This document shows, piece by piece, positions 8,312-15,249 of a DNA stretch of 52,240 nucleotides (within the stretch, counting starts at the first letter, position 1; each line of letters starts with the position of its first letter). The stretch comes from Pseudomonadota bacterium (GTDB lineage Bacteria; Pseudomonadota; Gammaproteobacteria; Steroidobacterales; Steroidobacteraceae), in NCBI GenBank assembly GCA_023428645.1, contig JAEYXD010000102.1, positions 1 through 52,240 of the forward strand, written 5' to 3'. Below the pieces are notes generated by a model. It saw nothing but the letters and a program-made list of their open reading frames with translations, made no database searches and was not told the origin of the DNA. Position numbers and translations under genes: made by a program.

Positions 8312-9094
8312 CTACTCCTCTCCGAGTGACAGCGTGACGACGAGCTCATCGGTCAGCCACCGCTTGAGACAGGCGGCGGCTTCGCGAGGAACCTCTTCCT
8401 CGTCGTAATGTTCGAGCAGGATCGCGCACATGCCGCCGAACGTCGCGCCGCTCGCGAGCGCATCGAAGGCCAGCGACTCGGTCGCTGTCATCGCGCGGTA
8501 GCGGGGCGTCAGCGCTTGCCGCCAGATCAGCCACTGTGTGGGCTGCGGCTCGCGCCGGCCTGCCGCCGGGCCACGCCCGTCGGCGGCGGATTCGTAAAGC
8601 GCCGGCGCATTGGTACAGCAGGTCACCCGATGTACCGACCGCGCGAACTGAAATTGCAGCCGCGCCCACTGGTTCGGCTCGATATGCGCGAGCGCATCCA
8701 GGTTGAGCGCGGGATCGTCGGGCACGTCGAACGCGCAGCCGAGCGTCCATTCGAAGTGCGCGAGCTCCGCAAGCCACGGCGCCGCAGGTTCGTGGCGTTC
8801 GAGCCAGTGCGCGAGCGCCTCGCCGAACAGGCGGATCGACGGCTGCGTCGAAGGATGCGCATCGAGATGAGCGCTGGCGAGAGCGCCGAACGCCGCATCG
8901 CCAAGATGCGCGCACAACATCGGGAAGTTGTGCGCGAGCGCCTCCTGGAGCCGCAGTCGATAGGCGGAGGTGTAAATGCCGAAACGCAACGCCCGGTCTT
9001 CGGCATCGCGGCCGCGGACGGTCGCGGGCGGAGGAGCGGCCGCCATGATCGCGCGCTGCATGTCGCGCTGGAGCCGCTGCAGGTCGCTGCTCAT
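8312..9094 (-). CDS. DUF2063 protein, BufC/HvfC-type partner of MNIO enzyme
   Basis: The 260-residue protein begins M-S-S-D-L-Q-R-L-Q-R-D-M-Q and contains the N-terminal DUF2063 segment R-F-G-I-Y-T-S-A-Y-R-L-R-L-Q-E-A-L-A-H-N-F-P. A C-terminal winged-helix-like region follows, typical of HvfC/BufC proteins. These are recognised as partners that bring the precursor peptide to the DUF692 (MNIO) iron enzyme. The start codon overlaps the stop of the upstream DUF692 gene by 4 bp (ATGA), so the two are translationally coupled. The ATG at 9094 is the right start; the longer open frame above only shadows the DUF692 gene. Confidence 0.88.
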   Translation of the reverse strand: MSSDLQRLQRDMQRAIMAAAPPPATVRGRDAEDRALRFGIYTSAYRLRLQEALAHNFPMLCAHLGDAAFGALASAHLDAHPSTQPSIRLFGEALAHWLERHEPAAPWLAELAHFEWTLGCAFDVPDDPALNLDALAHIEPNQWARLQFQFARSVHRVTCCTNAPALYESAADGRGPAAGRREPQPTQWLIWRQALTPRYRAMTATESLAFDALASGATFGGMCAILLEHYDEEEVPREAAACLKRWLTDELVVTLSLGEE

Positions 9095-9927
9095 GCGGCC
9101 TGCGCTTGGCGACGCGAGATGCGCCGCGCGCGGTCGAGCTCGCTGAGCAAGTCTTCGAGCGGCGGGATGTTGTCGTCGCGCTCGATCATCGTCGCGACCG
9201 GGCCGAAGCGGGTGATCGCTTCGCCATACAGCGCCCACACCGGCTCGATGACGGGCGCGTCGTGCGTATCGACGAGATACGCGCCTTGCCGTGTGTGCCC
9301 CGCAAGGTGAATCTGTTGCACGCGATCGACCGGCAGGCCGAGCAGGTACTCGTGCGGATCGAAGCCGTGATTTTCGCTGCTCACGTAGACGTTGTTGACA
9401 TCGAGCAGCAGCAGGCAGTCGGCGCGCGCGGTGAGCTCGGCCAGGAACTCGTGCTCGCGCAACTCGCCGTGAAGCGTCACGTAGCTCGAGACATTCTCGA
9501 TCAGAATGCGTCGGCCGAGCGTGTCCTGCGCTTGGCGTATGCGGGCGGCAACGTGCTCGAGCGCGGCCTCGGTGAACGGCAGCGGCAACAAGTCGTGAAG
9601 GTTGGTGCCGTCGACGCCGGTCCAGCACAGGTGATCCGAAACCCATGCGGCTTCGATGCGATCTGCGAGCGTGCGCAGCTCGCGCAGGTAGGCCATGTCG
9701 AGCGCGTCCGTGCCGCCGATCGACAGCGAGACACCATGCAGTACGATCGGATAGTGCTCGCGCAGCCGCGTCAGATAGTGCAGCGGCTTACCGCCAAGAC
9801 CCAGGTAATTCTCGGTGAGCGCTTCCAGCCAATCGACGCAGCCGCGGCGCTCGCCGAGCAGCGCTTCGTAGTGCTTGGGTCGCAGTCCCAGGCCGAAGCC
9901 CAGGCGCTGCGTCGGCAGCGCCTCCAT
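9091..9927 (-). CDS. DUF692 multinuclear non-haem iron oxidase (MNIO), BufB/HvfB-type
   Basis: The 278-residue TIM-barrel protein is a clear DUF692/MNIO member. G-F-G-L-G-L-R at the start, H-G-V-S-L-S-I-G-G, V-S-D-H-L-C-W, I-E-N-V-S-S-Y-V, L-L-D-V-N-N-V-Y-V, H-L-A-G-H and I-E-R-D-D-N-I-P supply the His/Asp/Glu/Asn iron ligands of the family. MNIOs modify cysteines of RiPP precursors (methanobactin-type oxazolones, thiooxazoles). The adjacent Cys-rich precursor and DUF2063 partner support this role. I chose the ATG at 9927, with GAAGGA about 6 nt upstream; an ATG at 9957 would overlap the precursor gene. Confidence 0.92.
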   Translation of the reverse strand: MEALPTQRLGFGLGLRPKHYEALLGERRGCVDWLEALTENYLGLGGKPLHYLTRLREHYPIVLHGVSLSIGGTDALDMAYLRELRTLADRIEAAWVSDHLCWTGVDGTNLHDLLPLPFTEAALEHVAARIRQAQDTLGRRILIENVSSYVTLHGELREHEFLAELTARADCLLLLDVNNVYVSSENHGFDPHEYLLGLPVDRVQQIHLAGHTRQGAYLVDTHDAPVIEPVWALYGEAITRFGPVATMIERDDNIPPLEDLLSELDRARRISRRQAQAA

Positions 9928-9937
9928 CGCGGTTCCT

Positions 9938-10201
9938 TCAGGGCTTCTTCGCGGCATCCTGGTTCGCCGCTTGCGCGGCGGTGCATGCTTGTTTCGTCAG
10001 CATGACGTAGCCCTTGCCTTTGCAGCTGTTCTGACCGGCGCACGCGTTCGTCGCCGTCGAGCATTCCGATTTTCCTTTGCAGGCATTGCCGCCGTCGCAG
10101 CGGATCTTCGCGTCTGCGGCGACGGCATCCAGCGCGGGCGTGGTGGCAAACAAAAGCGCTGCGGCCGAGGCGAGCAGGGTGCCGGAATTACGTGTCGTCA
10201 T
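9938..10201 (-). CDS. Cys-rich secreted precursor, bufferin/HvfA-like (BufA2-type)
   Basis: The 87-residue product has a signal peptide (to about residue 29, A-V-A-A-D) and then a Cys/Gly/Lys-rich core with six cysteines. The core repeats a pattern: C-D-G-G-N-A-C-K-G-K-S-E-C, then N-A-C-A-G-Q-N-S-C-K-G-K-G. This double N-x-C-K-G motif is typical of bufferin-type RiPP precursors, whose cysteines are modified by the DUF692 enzyme and which bind copper in the periplasm. The gene lies 10 bases upstream of the MNIO gene and probably heads the operon. CGGAGGACCCC precedes the ATG and is a strong ribosome binding site. Confidence 0.85.
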   Translation of the reverse strand: MTTRNSGTLLASAAALLFATTPALDAVAADAKIRCDGGNACKGKSECSTATNACAGQNSCKGKGYVMLTKQACTAAQAANQDAAKKP

Positions 10202-10314
10202 GGGGTCCTCCGAAAAGGCCCGGAGTATACGTGAGGGTCTTTTCACCGAGGCACCGGGCCGCAAACGAAAAGAGGCGGGTCGGCCCGCCTCTCGCGATTC
10301 GGATGACGTCGCTG

Positions 10315-10638
10315 TCAGCCCGCGCCGCGCCGGACCTGCATCGCGTCCTTCACATTCCTGACGCCAGCGGTTTCCTTCGCGAGCTGCAAGGCGCGTGCGC
10401 GCGCCTGCTCGGTTTCCACGAAGCCGCTCAGCTGCACGGTGCCCCTGAAGGTATCGACGTCGATCTGATGTGCCTTCGTCACGGGATCCTCGCTGAGCTT
10501 CGCCTTCACTTTCGCCGTGACCACCCCGTCGTCGATCGCCTCCGCAGCCGGCTGTTGCGTCGGCATGGTGGTGCAAGCGCCGAGCATCGCGCCCAGCGCG
10601 ATCGCGGCGAGCAGCGCGCGAAACTTCCTGCTCAGCAT
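10315..10638 (-). CDS. BON-domain lipoprotein
   Basis: The 107-residue protein starts with a lipoprotein signal ending L-G-A-C (Cys22). A single BON domain occupies about residues 36-103: V-V-T-A-K-V-K-A-K-L, then I-D-V-D-T-F-R-G-T-V-Q-L-S-G-F-V and V-R-N-V-K-D. BON lipoproteins sit in the outer-membrane periplasmic face and are often linked to envelope stress. It is transcribed toward the bufferin cluster, with 113 bases between, and its own operon status is unclear. A REP-like palindrome lies just upstream. Confidence 0.88.
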   Translation of the reverse strand: MLSRKFRALLAAIALGAMLGACTTMPTQQPAAEAIDDGVVTAKVKAKLSEDPVTKAHQIDVDTFRGTVQLSGFVETEQARARALQLAKETAGVRNVKDAMQVRRGAG

Positions 10639-10665
10639 GGCCAGTGCCCCATGGATGGTCCTAGT

Positions 10666-10689
10666 CCCTCCCCCGTGGGCGGGGGAGGG
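10666..10689. repeat. REP-like GC-rich palindrome, copy 2
   Basis: CCCTCCCCC and GGGGGAGGG arms with a variant GTGGGC-type centre, followed by GTTAGG as in copy 3. It lies between two minus-strand lipoprotein genes. Confidence 0.65.
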
Positions 10690-10770
10690 TTAGGTGGGCG
10701 CCTTGTGTGGCTCCCAGGTCGTTGAATCGACTTAGTCCCTACATTGTCAAATCAGGGTGCGATCCAGGCG

Positions 10771-11196
10771 TTAGCCCGTTCCGTCGCGACGGCGCTCGGC
10801 CTGGCGCTTGGCGCTGTCGAGGTCGGCATCAGCACGGTCCTTACAGTCTTCCTGCGCGCTGCCCGTCAGCGCTTCGCATTTTTCGACGGCGATCTTATGG
10901 CTCGCCTCGGCTTGCGCGACCGCCACTTTATACTCGCCGTTCGCGGCTGTCTCGCTCGCGTCGCGCGCGGCGTCCGCCGCGTCGTCGGGATCGTTGTTCG
11001 CGGCAGCTTGTGCTGCATCGAGCTGGGCGTCTGCCATGTTTTCGCGCGCATCCGCTTGCGCGTCCGCTACATCGCGATGCGCGTCCGCCTGCGCCGACGC
11101 GACATCGGCCTGGGTCTGCGCGGGCGATTCCGCCTTGTTGCAACCCGTCAGCGCCAGACCCGCAAGTGCCGCAATCCAAAATGCATTGAGTCTCAT
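10771..11196 (-). CDS. Ala/Asp-rich lipoprotein of unknown function
   Basis: The 141-residue product has a lipobox L-T-G-C (Cys19). The mature part is strongly biased to Ala, Asp, Gln and Glu, with heptad-like repeats such as D-V-A-D-A-Q-A-D-A and D-A-A-D-A-A-R-D-A, so it should form a long helix or coiled coil. Two cysteines near residues 107 and 117 (E-K-C-E-A-L-T-G-S-A-Q-E-D-C-K-D) may form a disulfide. Similar proteins occur as small envelope lipoproteins of unknown role. I cannot assign a specific function. Confidence 0.75.
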   Translation of the reverse strand: MRLNAFWIAALAGLALTGCNKAESPAQTQADVASAQADAHRDVADAQADARENMADAQLDAAQAAANNDPDDAADAARDASETAANGEYKVAVAQAEASHKIAVEKCEALTGSAQEDCKDRADADLDSAKRQAERRRDGTG

Positions 11197-11435
11197 GTCT
11201 CTACCCTCGTGCTGTTAGAAGAAATGGCCGACTTGCCGCCCATTGAGCCCGAGGCTCGTCAGCGCGGTTCGTCTCGTGTGCTGCTCAATCGCGCGTCAGG
11301 CGATCAGCAGAGTGCTTACACGACCTCGGCTCGTTAACGTTCGGTTAGAAACCCGTGTTCCTTGCGGCGCGCAACGCATGCTCCATGCGCGCGTGATCGG
11401 CTGCGTGCGGAACACGGCAAAGGGACTGCTCGTTC

Positions 11436-12260
11436 ATGCGTTCTTGCGCGGCGCACGTGGTGCCGCGCGTGATGCCAAGGAGTCGCGCGGACACCCTGGT
11501 GTTTGCATTCGACGCGGAAGCTCCGTTCGTGAAAGAAACATCGCCCTCCGAGACGACGAGTTTGTCGCTCGATCCAGACAACGAAGCAGTACATGCGCGT
11601 GAGGCGGAACTCACAGTGCTCGCACGGCATTTGTTGCTGATTGCGGAAGAAGAGAAGGCTGAGCTCGCGCGCGAGCTGCACGACACATTCGGAAGCAATC
11701 TCACCGCAATCAACATGGACCTGAACTGGATCGCGAAGCGCCTGCCCGCCGAGCGGCCGGAATTGCGGGAGCGGCTGCAACGGGCGTTGCGGATGCTCGG
11801 CGAAACGGTCGCCATCAAGCAGGAAGTGATCGACCGCCTGCGGCCGAGCCAGCTCGACACGCTCGGACTCGCGGTTGCGTTACGGACGCACTGTCGCGAG
11901 CTCGCGAAGCGTGCGGGCGTGAGCTGCGAAGTCGATTCGCCCGAGGACTTCGACGATCTCGATCGCACGTCGTCGATCGCGCTGTTTCGAGTGGCGCTGG
12001 CAGCGCTCTCGCACGTCGAGCCGCGGCCGGATGCGGGCGTGCGGATCGATGTGTCGCGCGAGGATCAGGGAGTGCGGCTGCGGATTCGGGACGATGGTCC
12101 CGGGCTCGCGCGCGCAATGAGCGCTGGCGCGGGTCGCGAAGGGCTCGTCGGCATGCGCGAACGCGTACGAACGGTCGGCGGCACGTTGCAGATGTCTGTC
12201 GATGAACGTGGGGCGCTCGTCGATGTGTTCGTGCCAGAGGGCGGAGACGACGGTAGGTGA
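11436..12260 (+). CDS. HisKA_3-type sensor histidine kinase with degenerate N box
   Basis: The product (up to 274 residues) has no membrane segment. A dimerisation helix contains the phosphoacceptor motif E-L-A-R-E-L-H-D-T-F-G-S-N-L-T of the NarX/DesK (HisKA_3) class. The ATPase domain keeps D-D-G-P-G-L (G1) and G-R-E-G-L-V-G-M-R-E-R-V (G2). The N box reads A-L-S-H-V-E-P-R-P-D-A where the family has A-L-x-N-x-x-K-H-A, so the metal-binding Asn is lost. It may be a weak kinase or mainly a phosphatase. The start is uncertain: ATG at 11436 or 11472, or GTG at 11529 with GGAAG upstream. The neighbouring LuxR-type regulator is its likely partner. Confidence 0.8.
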   Translation: MRSCAAHVVPRVMPRSRADTLVFAFDAEAPFVKETSPSETTSLSLDPDNEAVHAREAELTVLARHLLLIAEEEKAELARELHDTFGSNLTAINMDLNWIAKRLPAERPELRERLQRALRMLGETVAIKQEVIDRLRPSQLDTLGLAVALRTHCRELAKRAGVSCEVDSPEDFDDLDRTSSIALFRVALAALSHVEPRPDAGVRIDVSREDQGVRLRIRDDGPGLARAMSAGAGREGLVGMRERVRTVGGTLQMSVDERGALVDVFVPEGGDDGR

Positions 12261-12379
12261 ATCGACCACGGTTGGTCTCAAGTGGTTTTCCGCGACTGTG
12301 TGCGGTCATCGAGGAGAGACATTCTCGAACCAGTGGTCGGGGAAGTTCGGGGGTTTCGCAAGATATGGAGATGCTGACG

Positions 12380-13456
12380 ATGGTTGAAAATGTACAAGCA
12401 GAGAGCCCGGTGGGGAGCCTTCGAAGCGCACCTGATAGTTCTCGCGAGCGGCGGGCGGAAACTTCCGCGGCCGGTCTCGGTCGCCTGCTTGGCGGCTCCG
12501 CGGCCATGCGAGGCGTGTTCGACCAAATACGTAGCGTCGCGCCGACGAGCGCGAGCGTCCTGATCGTCGGCGAGAGCGGCGTCGGCAAGGAATTGGTCGC
12601 CCGCACGATTCACGAACAGAGCCCGCGCGGCAGTGAGCCATTCCTTGCCGTGAATTGCGGCGCCATCGCGCCCGCGTTGATCGAGGCCGAGTTGTTCGGT
12701 CACGAGCGCGGTGCGTTTCCCGGAGCGACGCAAGCGGGCGCAGGTTATTTCGAGCGCGCGGGCGGCGGCACCCTGCTCCTCGATGAGATCACCGACCTGC
12801 CGCTCGACATGCAAGTGAAGTTGTTGCGAGTGCTCGAATCCGAAACGATGGTGCGTGCCGGCAGCGAGCAGGAGGTCGCGGTGCGCTGCCGTGTGCTGGC
12901 GGCGACAAATCGCGATCCGGAGCGCGCCGTGGCGGAAGGCAAGCTGCGTGAGGATCTTCTCTATCGGCTTTCGGTGTTTCCGCTGCGAGTTCCGCCGCTG
13001 CGTGAGCGCGAGGATGACGTCGAACTACTCGCGCACTATTTTCTGGCGAATCTGAATAGCGAAGGCGAGACCGCGAAGCACTTTTCCGGCGACTCCTTGC
13101 TGTGCCTGCGCCAATACCACTGGCCCGGCAATGTGCGCGAGCTGCGCAACGTAGTGCACCGCGCCTTCATCCTTGCGCCGAACGAGCTCGACCTGCGCGG
13201 CATCGTAGGGCGTCCAATGATCCAGACCGCAGCGGGCGATGAATTGACGCTGCGCATTCCCGTCGGCACGAATCTCGCTGACGCGGAGCGGTGGATGATC
13301 ATTGCCACACTTAAGAAATGCGGTGGAAACAAGACGCGCGCGGCGGCGTTATTGGGCGTAAGTCTTAAAACCCTCTACAACCGTCTCAATGCCTACAGGG
13401 CCCAGGGGCTCGACATGGGCGACTTCGACGGTGAACTCACGGAGGTTGCAGTCTGA
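12380..13456 (+). CDS. Sigma54-type AAA+ transcriptional activator with GAFPGA motif
   Basis: The 358-residue protein has no receiver domain. The AAA+ core runs from about residue 35 to 270: G-E-S-G-V-G-K-E (Walker A), F-G-H-E-R-G-A-F-P-G-A, G-G-T-L-L-L-D-E-I (Walker B) and R-E-D-L-L-Y-R-L. A Fis-type helix-turn-helix at the C terminus reads C-G-G-N-K-T-R-A-A-A-L-L-G-V-S-L-K-T-L-Y-N-R-L. The loop that contacts sigma54 is normally GAFTGA; here the Thr is Pro (codon CCC). Its activator function is therefore in doubt. The ATG at 12380 has GGAG 9 nt upstream; earlier ATGs at 12257, 12365 and 12371 are alternatives. Its stop overlaps the response-regulator start. Confidence 0.85.
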   Translation: MVENVQAESPVGSLRSAPDSSRERRAETSAAGLGRLLGGSAAMRGVFDQIRSVAPTSASVLIVGESGVGKELVARTIHEQSPRGSEPFLAVNCGAIAPALIEAELFGHERGAFPGATQAGAGYFERAGGGTLLLDEITDLPLDMQVKLLRVLESETMVRAGSEQEVAVRCRVLAATNRDPERAVAEGKLREDLLYRLSVFPLRVPPLREREDDVELLAHYFLANLNSEGETAKHFSGDSLLCLRQYHWPGNVRELRNVVHRAFILAPNELDLRGIVGRPMIQTAAGDELTLRIPVGTNLADAERWMIIATLKKCGGNKTRAAALLGVSLKTLYNRLNAYRAQGLDMGDFDGELTEVAV

Positions 13457-14145
13457 TGTTGAACACGAGAGAAACCGAAGTCTCCGAACCCCACCAAAAC
13501 GTGCAACACCCAATTCGCGTCTTGATCGTGGACGACCACGCGATCCTGCGCGCAGGTGTGCGCGAGATGCTCGCCGACGAACAGGATCTACAGGTCGTCG
13601 GCGAGGCGGGCTCGGCCGAGGAAGCGTTGCAGCTGATCAGCAGCGGCACTGAAGTCGATGTGGTGATCCTCGACGTGACGCTTCCGGGTCAAAGCGGCAT
13701 CGAGCTATTGAAGACGCTGCGTCGTGATCGCCCGGATCTTCAGATCCTGGTGCTCAGCATGCATCCGGAGCGGAGCTTCGCGGTGCGGCTGATGCGCGCG
13801 GGCGCGAATGGATATGTGCCGAAGATGATCGTCCCCGAAGAGCTCGTGCGCGCCGTGCGCGCGGTCGGTTCGGGTCGCCGATACATCACGCCGATCGTGG
13901 CCGAGCTGCTTGCGTCCGAAGCTGCGGCCGAGGAAGACGGCCCGTTGCACAACCGTCTATCAGAGCGCGAATTGCAGGTGTTCACGCGCATCGCGCGTGG
14001 TGTCTCGCCTGCGGTCATGGCGAACGAACTCGGTCTGAGCGTAAAGACCGTGAGTACGTATCGAGCGCGCATTCTCGAAAAGATGGGTATGCGCAGTAAC
14101 GCCGAGATCGCGGCGTACGCGGTACGCAATCAGCTCGTCGACTGA
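13456..14145 (+). CDS. LuxR/NarL-family response regulator
   Basis: The 229-residue protein has an N-terminal receiver domain (I-R-V-L-I-V-D-D-H at about 20-28, phosphoacceptor Asp in V-V-I-L-D-V-T-L-P-G, conserved Lys in Y-V-P-K-M) and a C-terminal LuxR helix-turn-helix: L-S-E-R-E-L-Q-V-F-T-R-I-A-R-G, then L-S-V-K-T-V-S-T-Y-R-A-R-I-L-E-K-M. Its ATG shares one base with the stop of the AAA+ gene (TGATG), so the two are coupled. The HisKA_3 kinase two genes upstream is the natural cognate kinase for this class (inference). Confidence 0.93.
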   Translation: MLNTRETEVSEPHQNVQHPIRVLIVDDHAILRAGVREMLADEQDLQVVGEAGSAEEALQLISSGTEVDVVILDVTLPGQSGIELLKTLRRDRPDLQILVLSMHPERSFAVRLMRAGANGYVPKMIVPEELVRAVRAVGSGRRYITPIVAELLASEAAAEEDGPLHNRLSERELQVFTRIARGVSPAVMANELGLSVKTVSTYRARILEKMGMRSNAEIAAYAVRNQLVD

Positions 14146-14236
14146 GCCGGTAAGGAAGCGAGAGTCTCGAGGGTATCGGCGGGCGTCGCCGATGCCCGGC
14201 TGCGGCTGACTGCGGCGACGCCGCTGCGTTCGGATG

Positions 14237-14263
14237 GATGCGGATGATGCGGATGATGCGGAT
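14237..14263. repeat. 9-bp tandem repeat, three copies
   Basis: GATGCGGAT is repeated three times head to tail in the spacer between the LuxR regulator and the CsbD gene. The repeat unit is a multiple of three, but no supported gene reads through it. Confidence 0.8.
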
Positions 14264-14270
14264 GACAAAC

Positions 14271-14294
14271 GAGCGGCGAACCGACTCGCCGCTC
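14271..14294. terminator. Hairpin between convergent genes
   Basis: GAGCGGCGA and TCGCCGCTC form a perfect 9-bp stem with a 6-base loop between the stops of the response regulator (14145) and csbD (14315). There is no T tract, so termination is inferred from position only. Confidence 0.45.
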
Positions 14295-14314
14295 TCGTGT
14301 GAGCGTGCGTTCAG

Positions 14315-14521
14315 TCATTGCAGTCCGTGACGTGACGAGAAGTCTCTGACCTGACGCTCCGCTTCCTCGCGCTCCCAGCCGTAACGTTCCTGCAGTTTGC
14401 CGGCAAGGATCTCGACGTTACCTTCGACCTGATCGATCTCGTCATCGGTCAGCCGGCCCCATTGCTGTTTGATCTTCCCCCTCAGCCGGCTGAGATTGCC
14501 GCGAAGGATGTCTCGGTTCAT
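14315..14521 (-). CDS. CsbD-family stress protein
   Basis: The 68-residue protein matches the CsbD family along its whole length: N-terminal M-N-R-D-I-L-R-G-N-L, then L-R-G-K-I-K-Q-Q-W-G-R-L-T-D-D-E-I, G-N-V-E-I-L-A-G-K-L-Q-E-R-Y-G-W and a charged C-terminal helix. CsbD-like proteins are small soluble proteins induced in general stress and stationary phase in many bacteria; the molecular role is unknown. BON, CsbD and small envelope proteins cluster in this part of the window, as in stress regulons. Confidence 0.93.
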   Translation of the reverse strand: MNRDILRGNLSRLRGKIKQQWGRLTDDEIDQVEGNVEILAGKLQERYGWEREEAERQVRDFSSRHGLQ

Positions 14522-14721
14522 AGCGCACCTATAACGTAGTTCGCAGGGATGGCATTGGCATCGGACCCAACGAAGTAGAGGCCCGAGCAGTTCGGATGTC
14601 CATCCGTGAGTCGCGGACGAGCGCGTTGTCGGAAATTTTTCATTTCTTGCGGCTGTTCGAGGGACCCAAATCGCGCTTCGATGCGTTGCATGAACCGCGG
14701 ACCGGTCGGCTCGTTTGCTGT

Positions 14722-14880
14722 TGCGGACGCACAGTGCTCAGTCCGCACCGCATCAGACAATGCACAGCACGCCGCGGGGACCTCCCAGGACGATGGGACA
14801 CCCGCTGAGAACCCATCGGACGCCTCGATGGCGGCTGTGCACTTGGGGCCGCGCCTTAAGGCGCGGCCTCTTTTTTTTGG
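14722..14880 (+). ncRNA. Candidate structured RNA or attenuator leader upstream of SemiSWEET gene
   Basis: Three nested or consecutive helices precede an intrinsic terminator. First, TGCGGAC (14722-14728) pairs with GTCCGCA (14741-14747). Second, TGCACAGC (14761-14768) pairs with GCTGTGCA (14834-14841), extended by CGCC/GGCG past one bulged A. Third, inside it, CGATGGG (14791-14797) pairs with CCCATCG (14812-14818). The terminator follows at once. No coding frame is supported here. Either a free sRNA or a cis-acting attenuator of the gene at 14901 is possible. I do not recognise a known riboswitch consensus. The 5' end is not defined by a clear promoter. Confidence 0.45.
14847..14878 (+). terminator. 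Intrinsic terminator (perfect palindrome plus eight T)
   Basis: A perfect 22-bp palindrome (GGCCGCGCCTT and its complement, 14847-14868) is followed by CTC and then eight T residues to 14878. This is the best intrinsic terminator in the window. It points rightward and ends 22 bases before the SemiSWEET start codon, so it either ends an upstream small RNA or attenuates that gene. Confidence 0.85.
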
Positions 14881-14900
14881 GCGATGGGCAAACGCATCCG

Positions 14901-15188
14901 ATGAATCCCGAATGGCTCGGTTGGGCAAGCTCCGGTGTGTTACTCGCGACGCTGGGACGTCAGGTCTACTCGCAGTGGCGGCAGCGCTCCGTCGAGGGCG
15001 TGTCGAGTTGGCTGTTCATCGGCCAGCTGACGGCCTCGACCGGTTTTCTCATTTACAGCTGGCTCGTCGATAACTGGGTGTTCGTAGTGACGAACGCCGC
15101 CCTGCTCGTGACGGCGCTGCTCGGTCAGTACATCTATCGGCGCAACGTGCGCTACAAAAATCGCGACAGCGGAGTTCGAGCTCGCTAG
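14901..15188 (+). CDS. SemiSWEET/PQ-loop small membrane transporter
   Basis: The 95-residue protein has three hydrophobic helices: about 6-22, 37-55 and 59-78. The first helix ends in G-R-Q-V-Y-S-Q-W-R-Q-R-S-V-E-G-V-S-S-W-L, which is the PQ-loop region with the usual Pro-Gln replaced by Arg-Gln. Such three-helix proteins dimerise to form sugar uniporters (SemiSWEETs), but substrate cannot be read from sequence. The ATG at 14901 (M-N-P-E-W-L-G-W) is at the natural start of helix 1. GGGCGATGGG upstream is only a weak ribosome binding site, and an intrinsic terminator sits immediately before it. Confidence 0.8.
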   Translation: MNPEWLGWASSGVLLATLGRQVYSQWRQRSVEGVSSWLFIGQLTASTGFLIYSWLVDNWVFVVTNAALLVTALLGQYIYRRNVRYKNRDSGVRAR

Positions 15189-15249
15189 CAATCGAACCTC
15201 GAGGCGGACCGCCGCGCGTCCATGCGGCGGCGGCCGTTCGCTGCCCGCG

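Noticed and set aside
14801..14812. CTGAGA element suggesting a TPP riboswitch
   Set aside because: Only this short string matches; the conserved second half of the TPP aptamer is missing and the surrounding helices differ.
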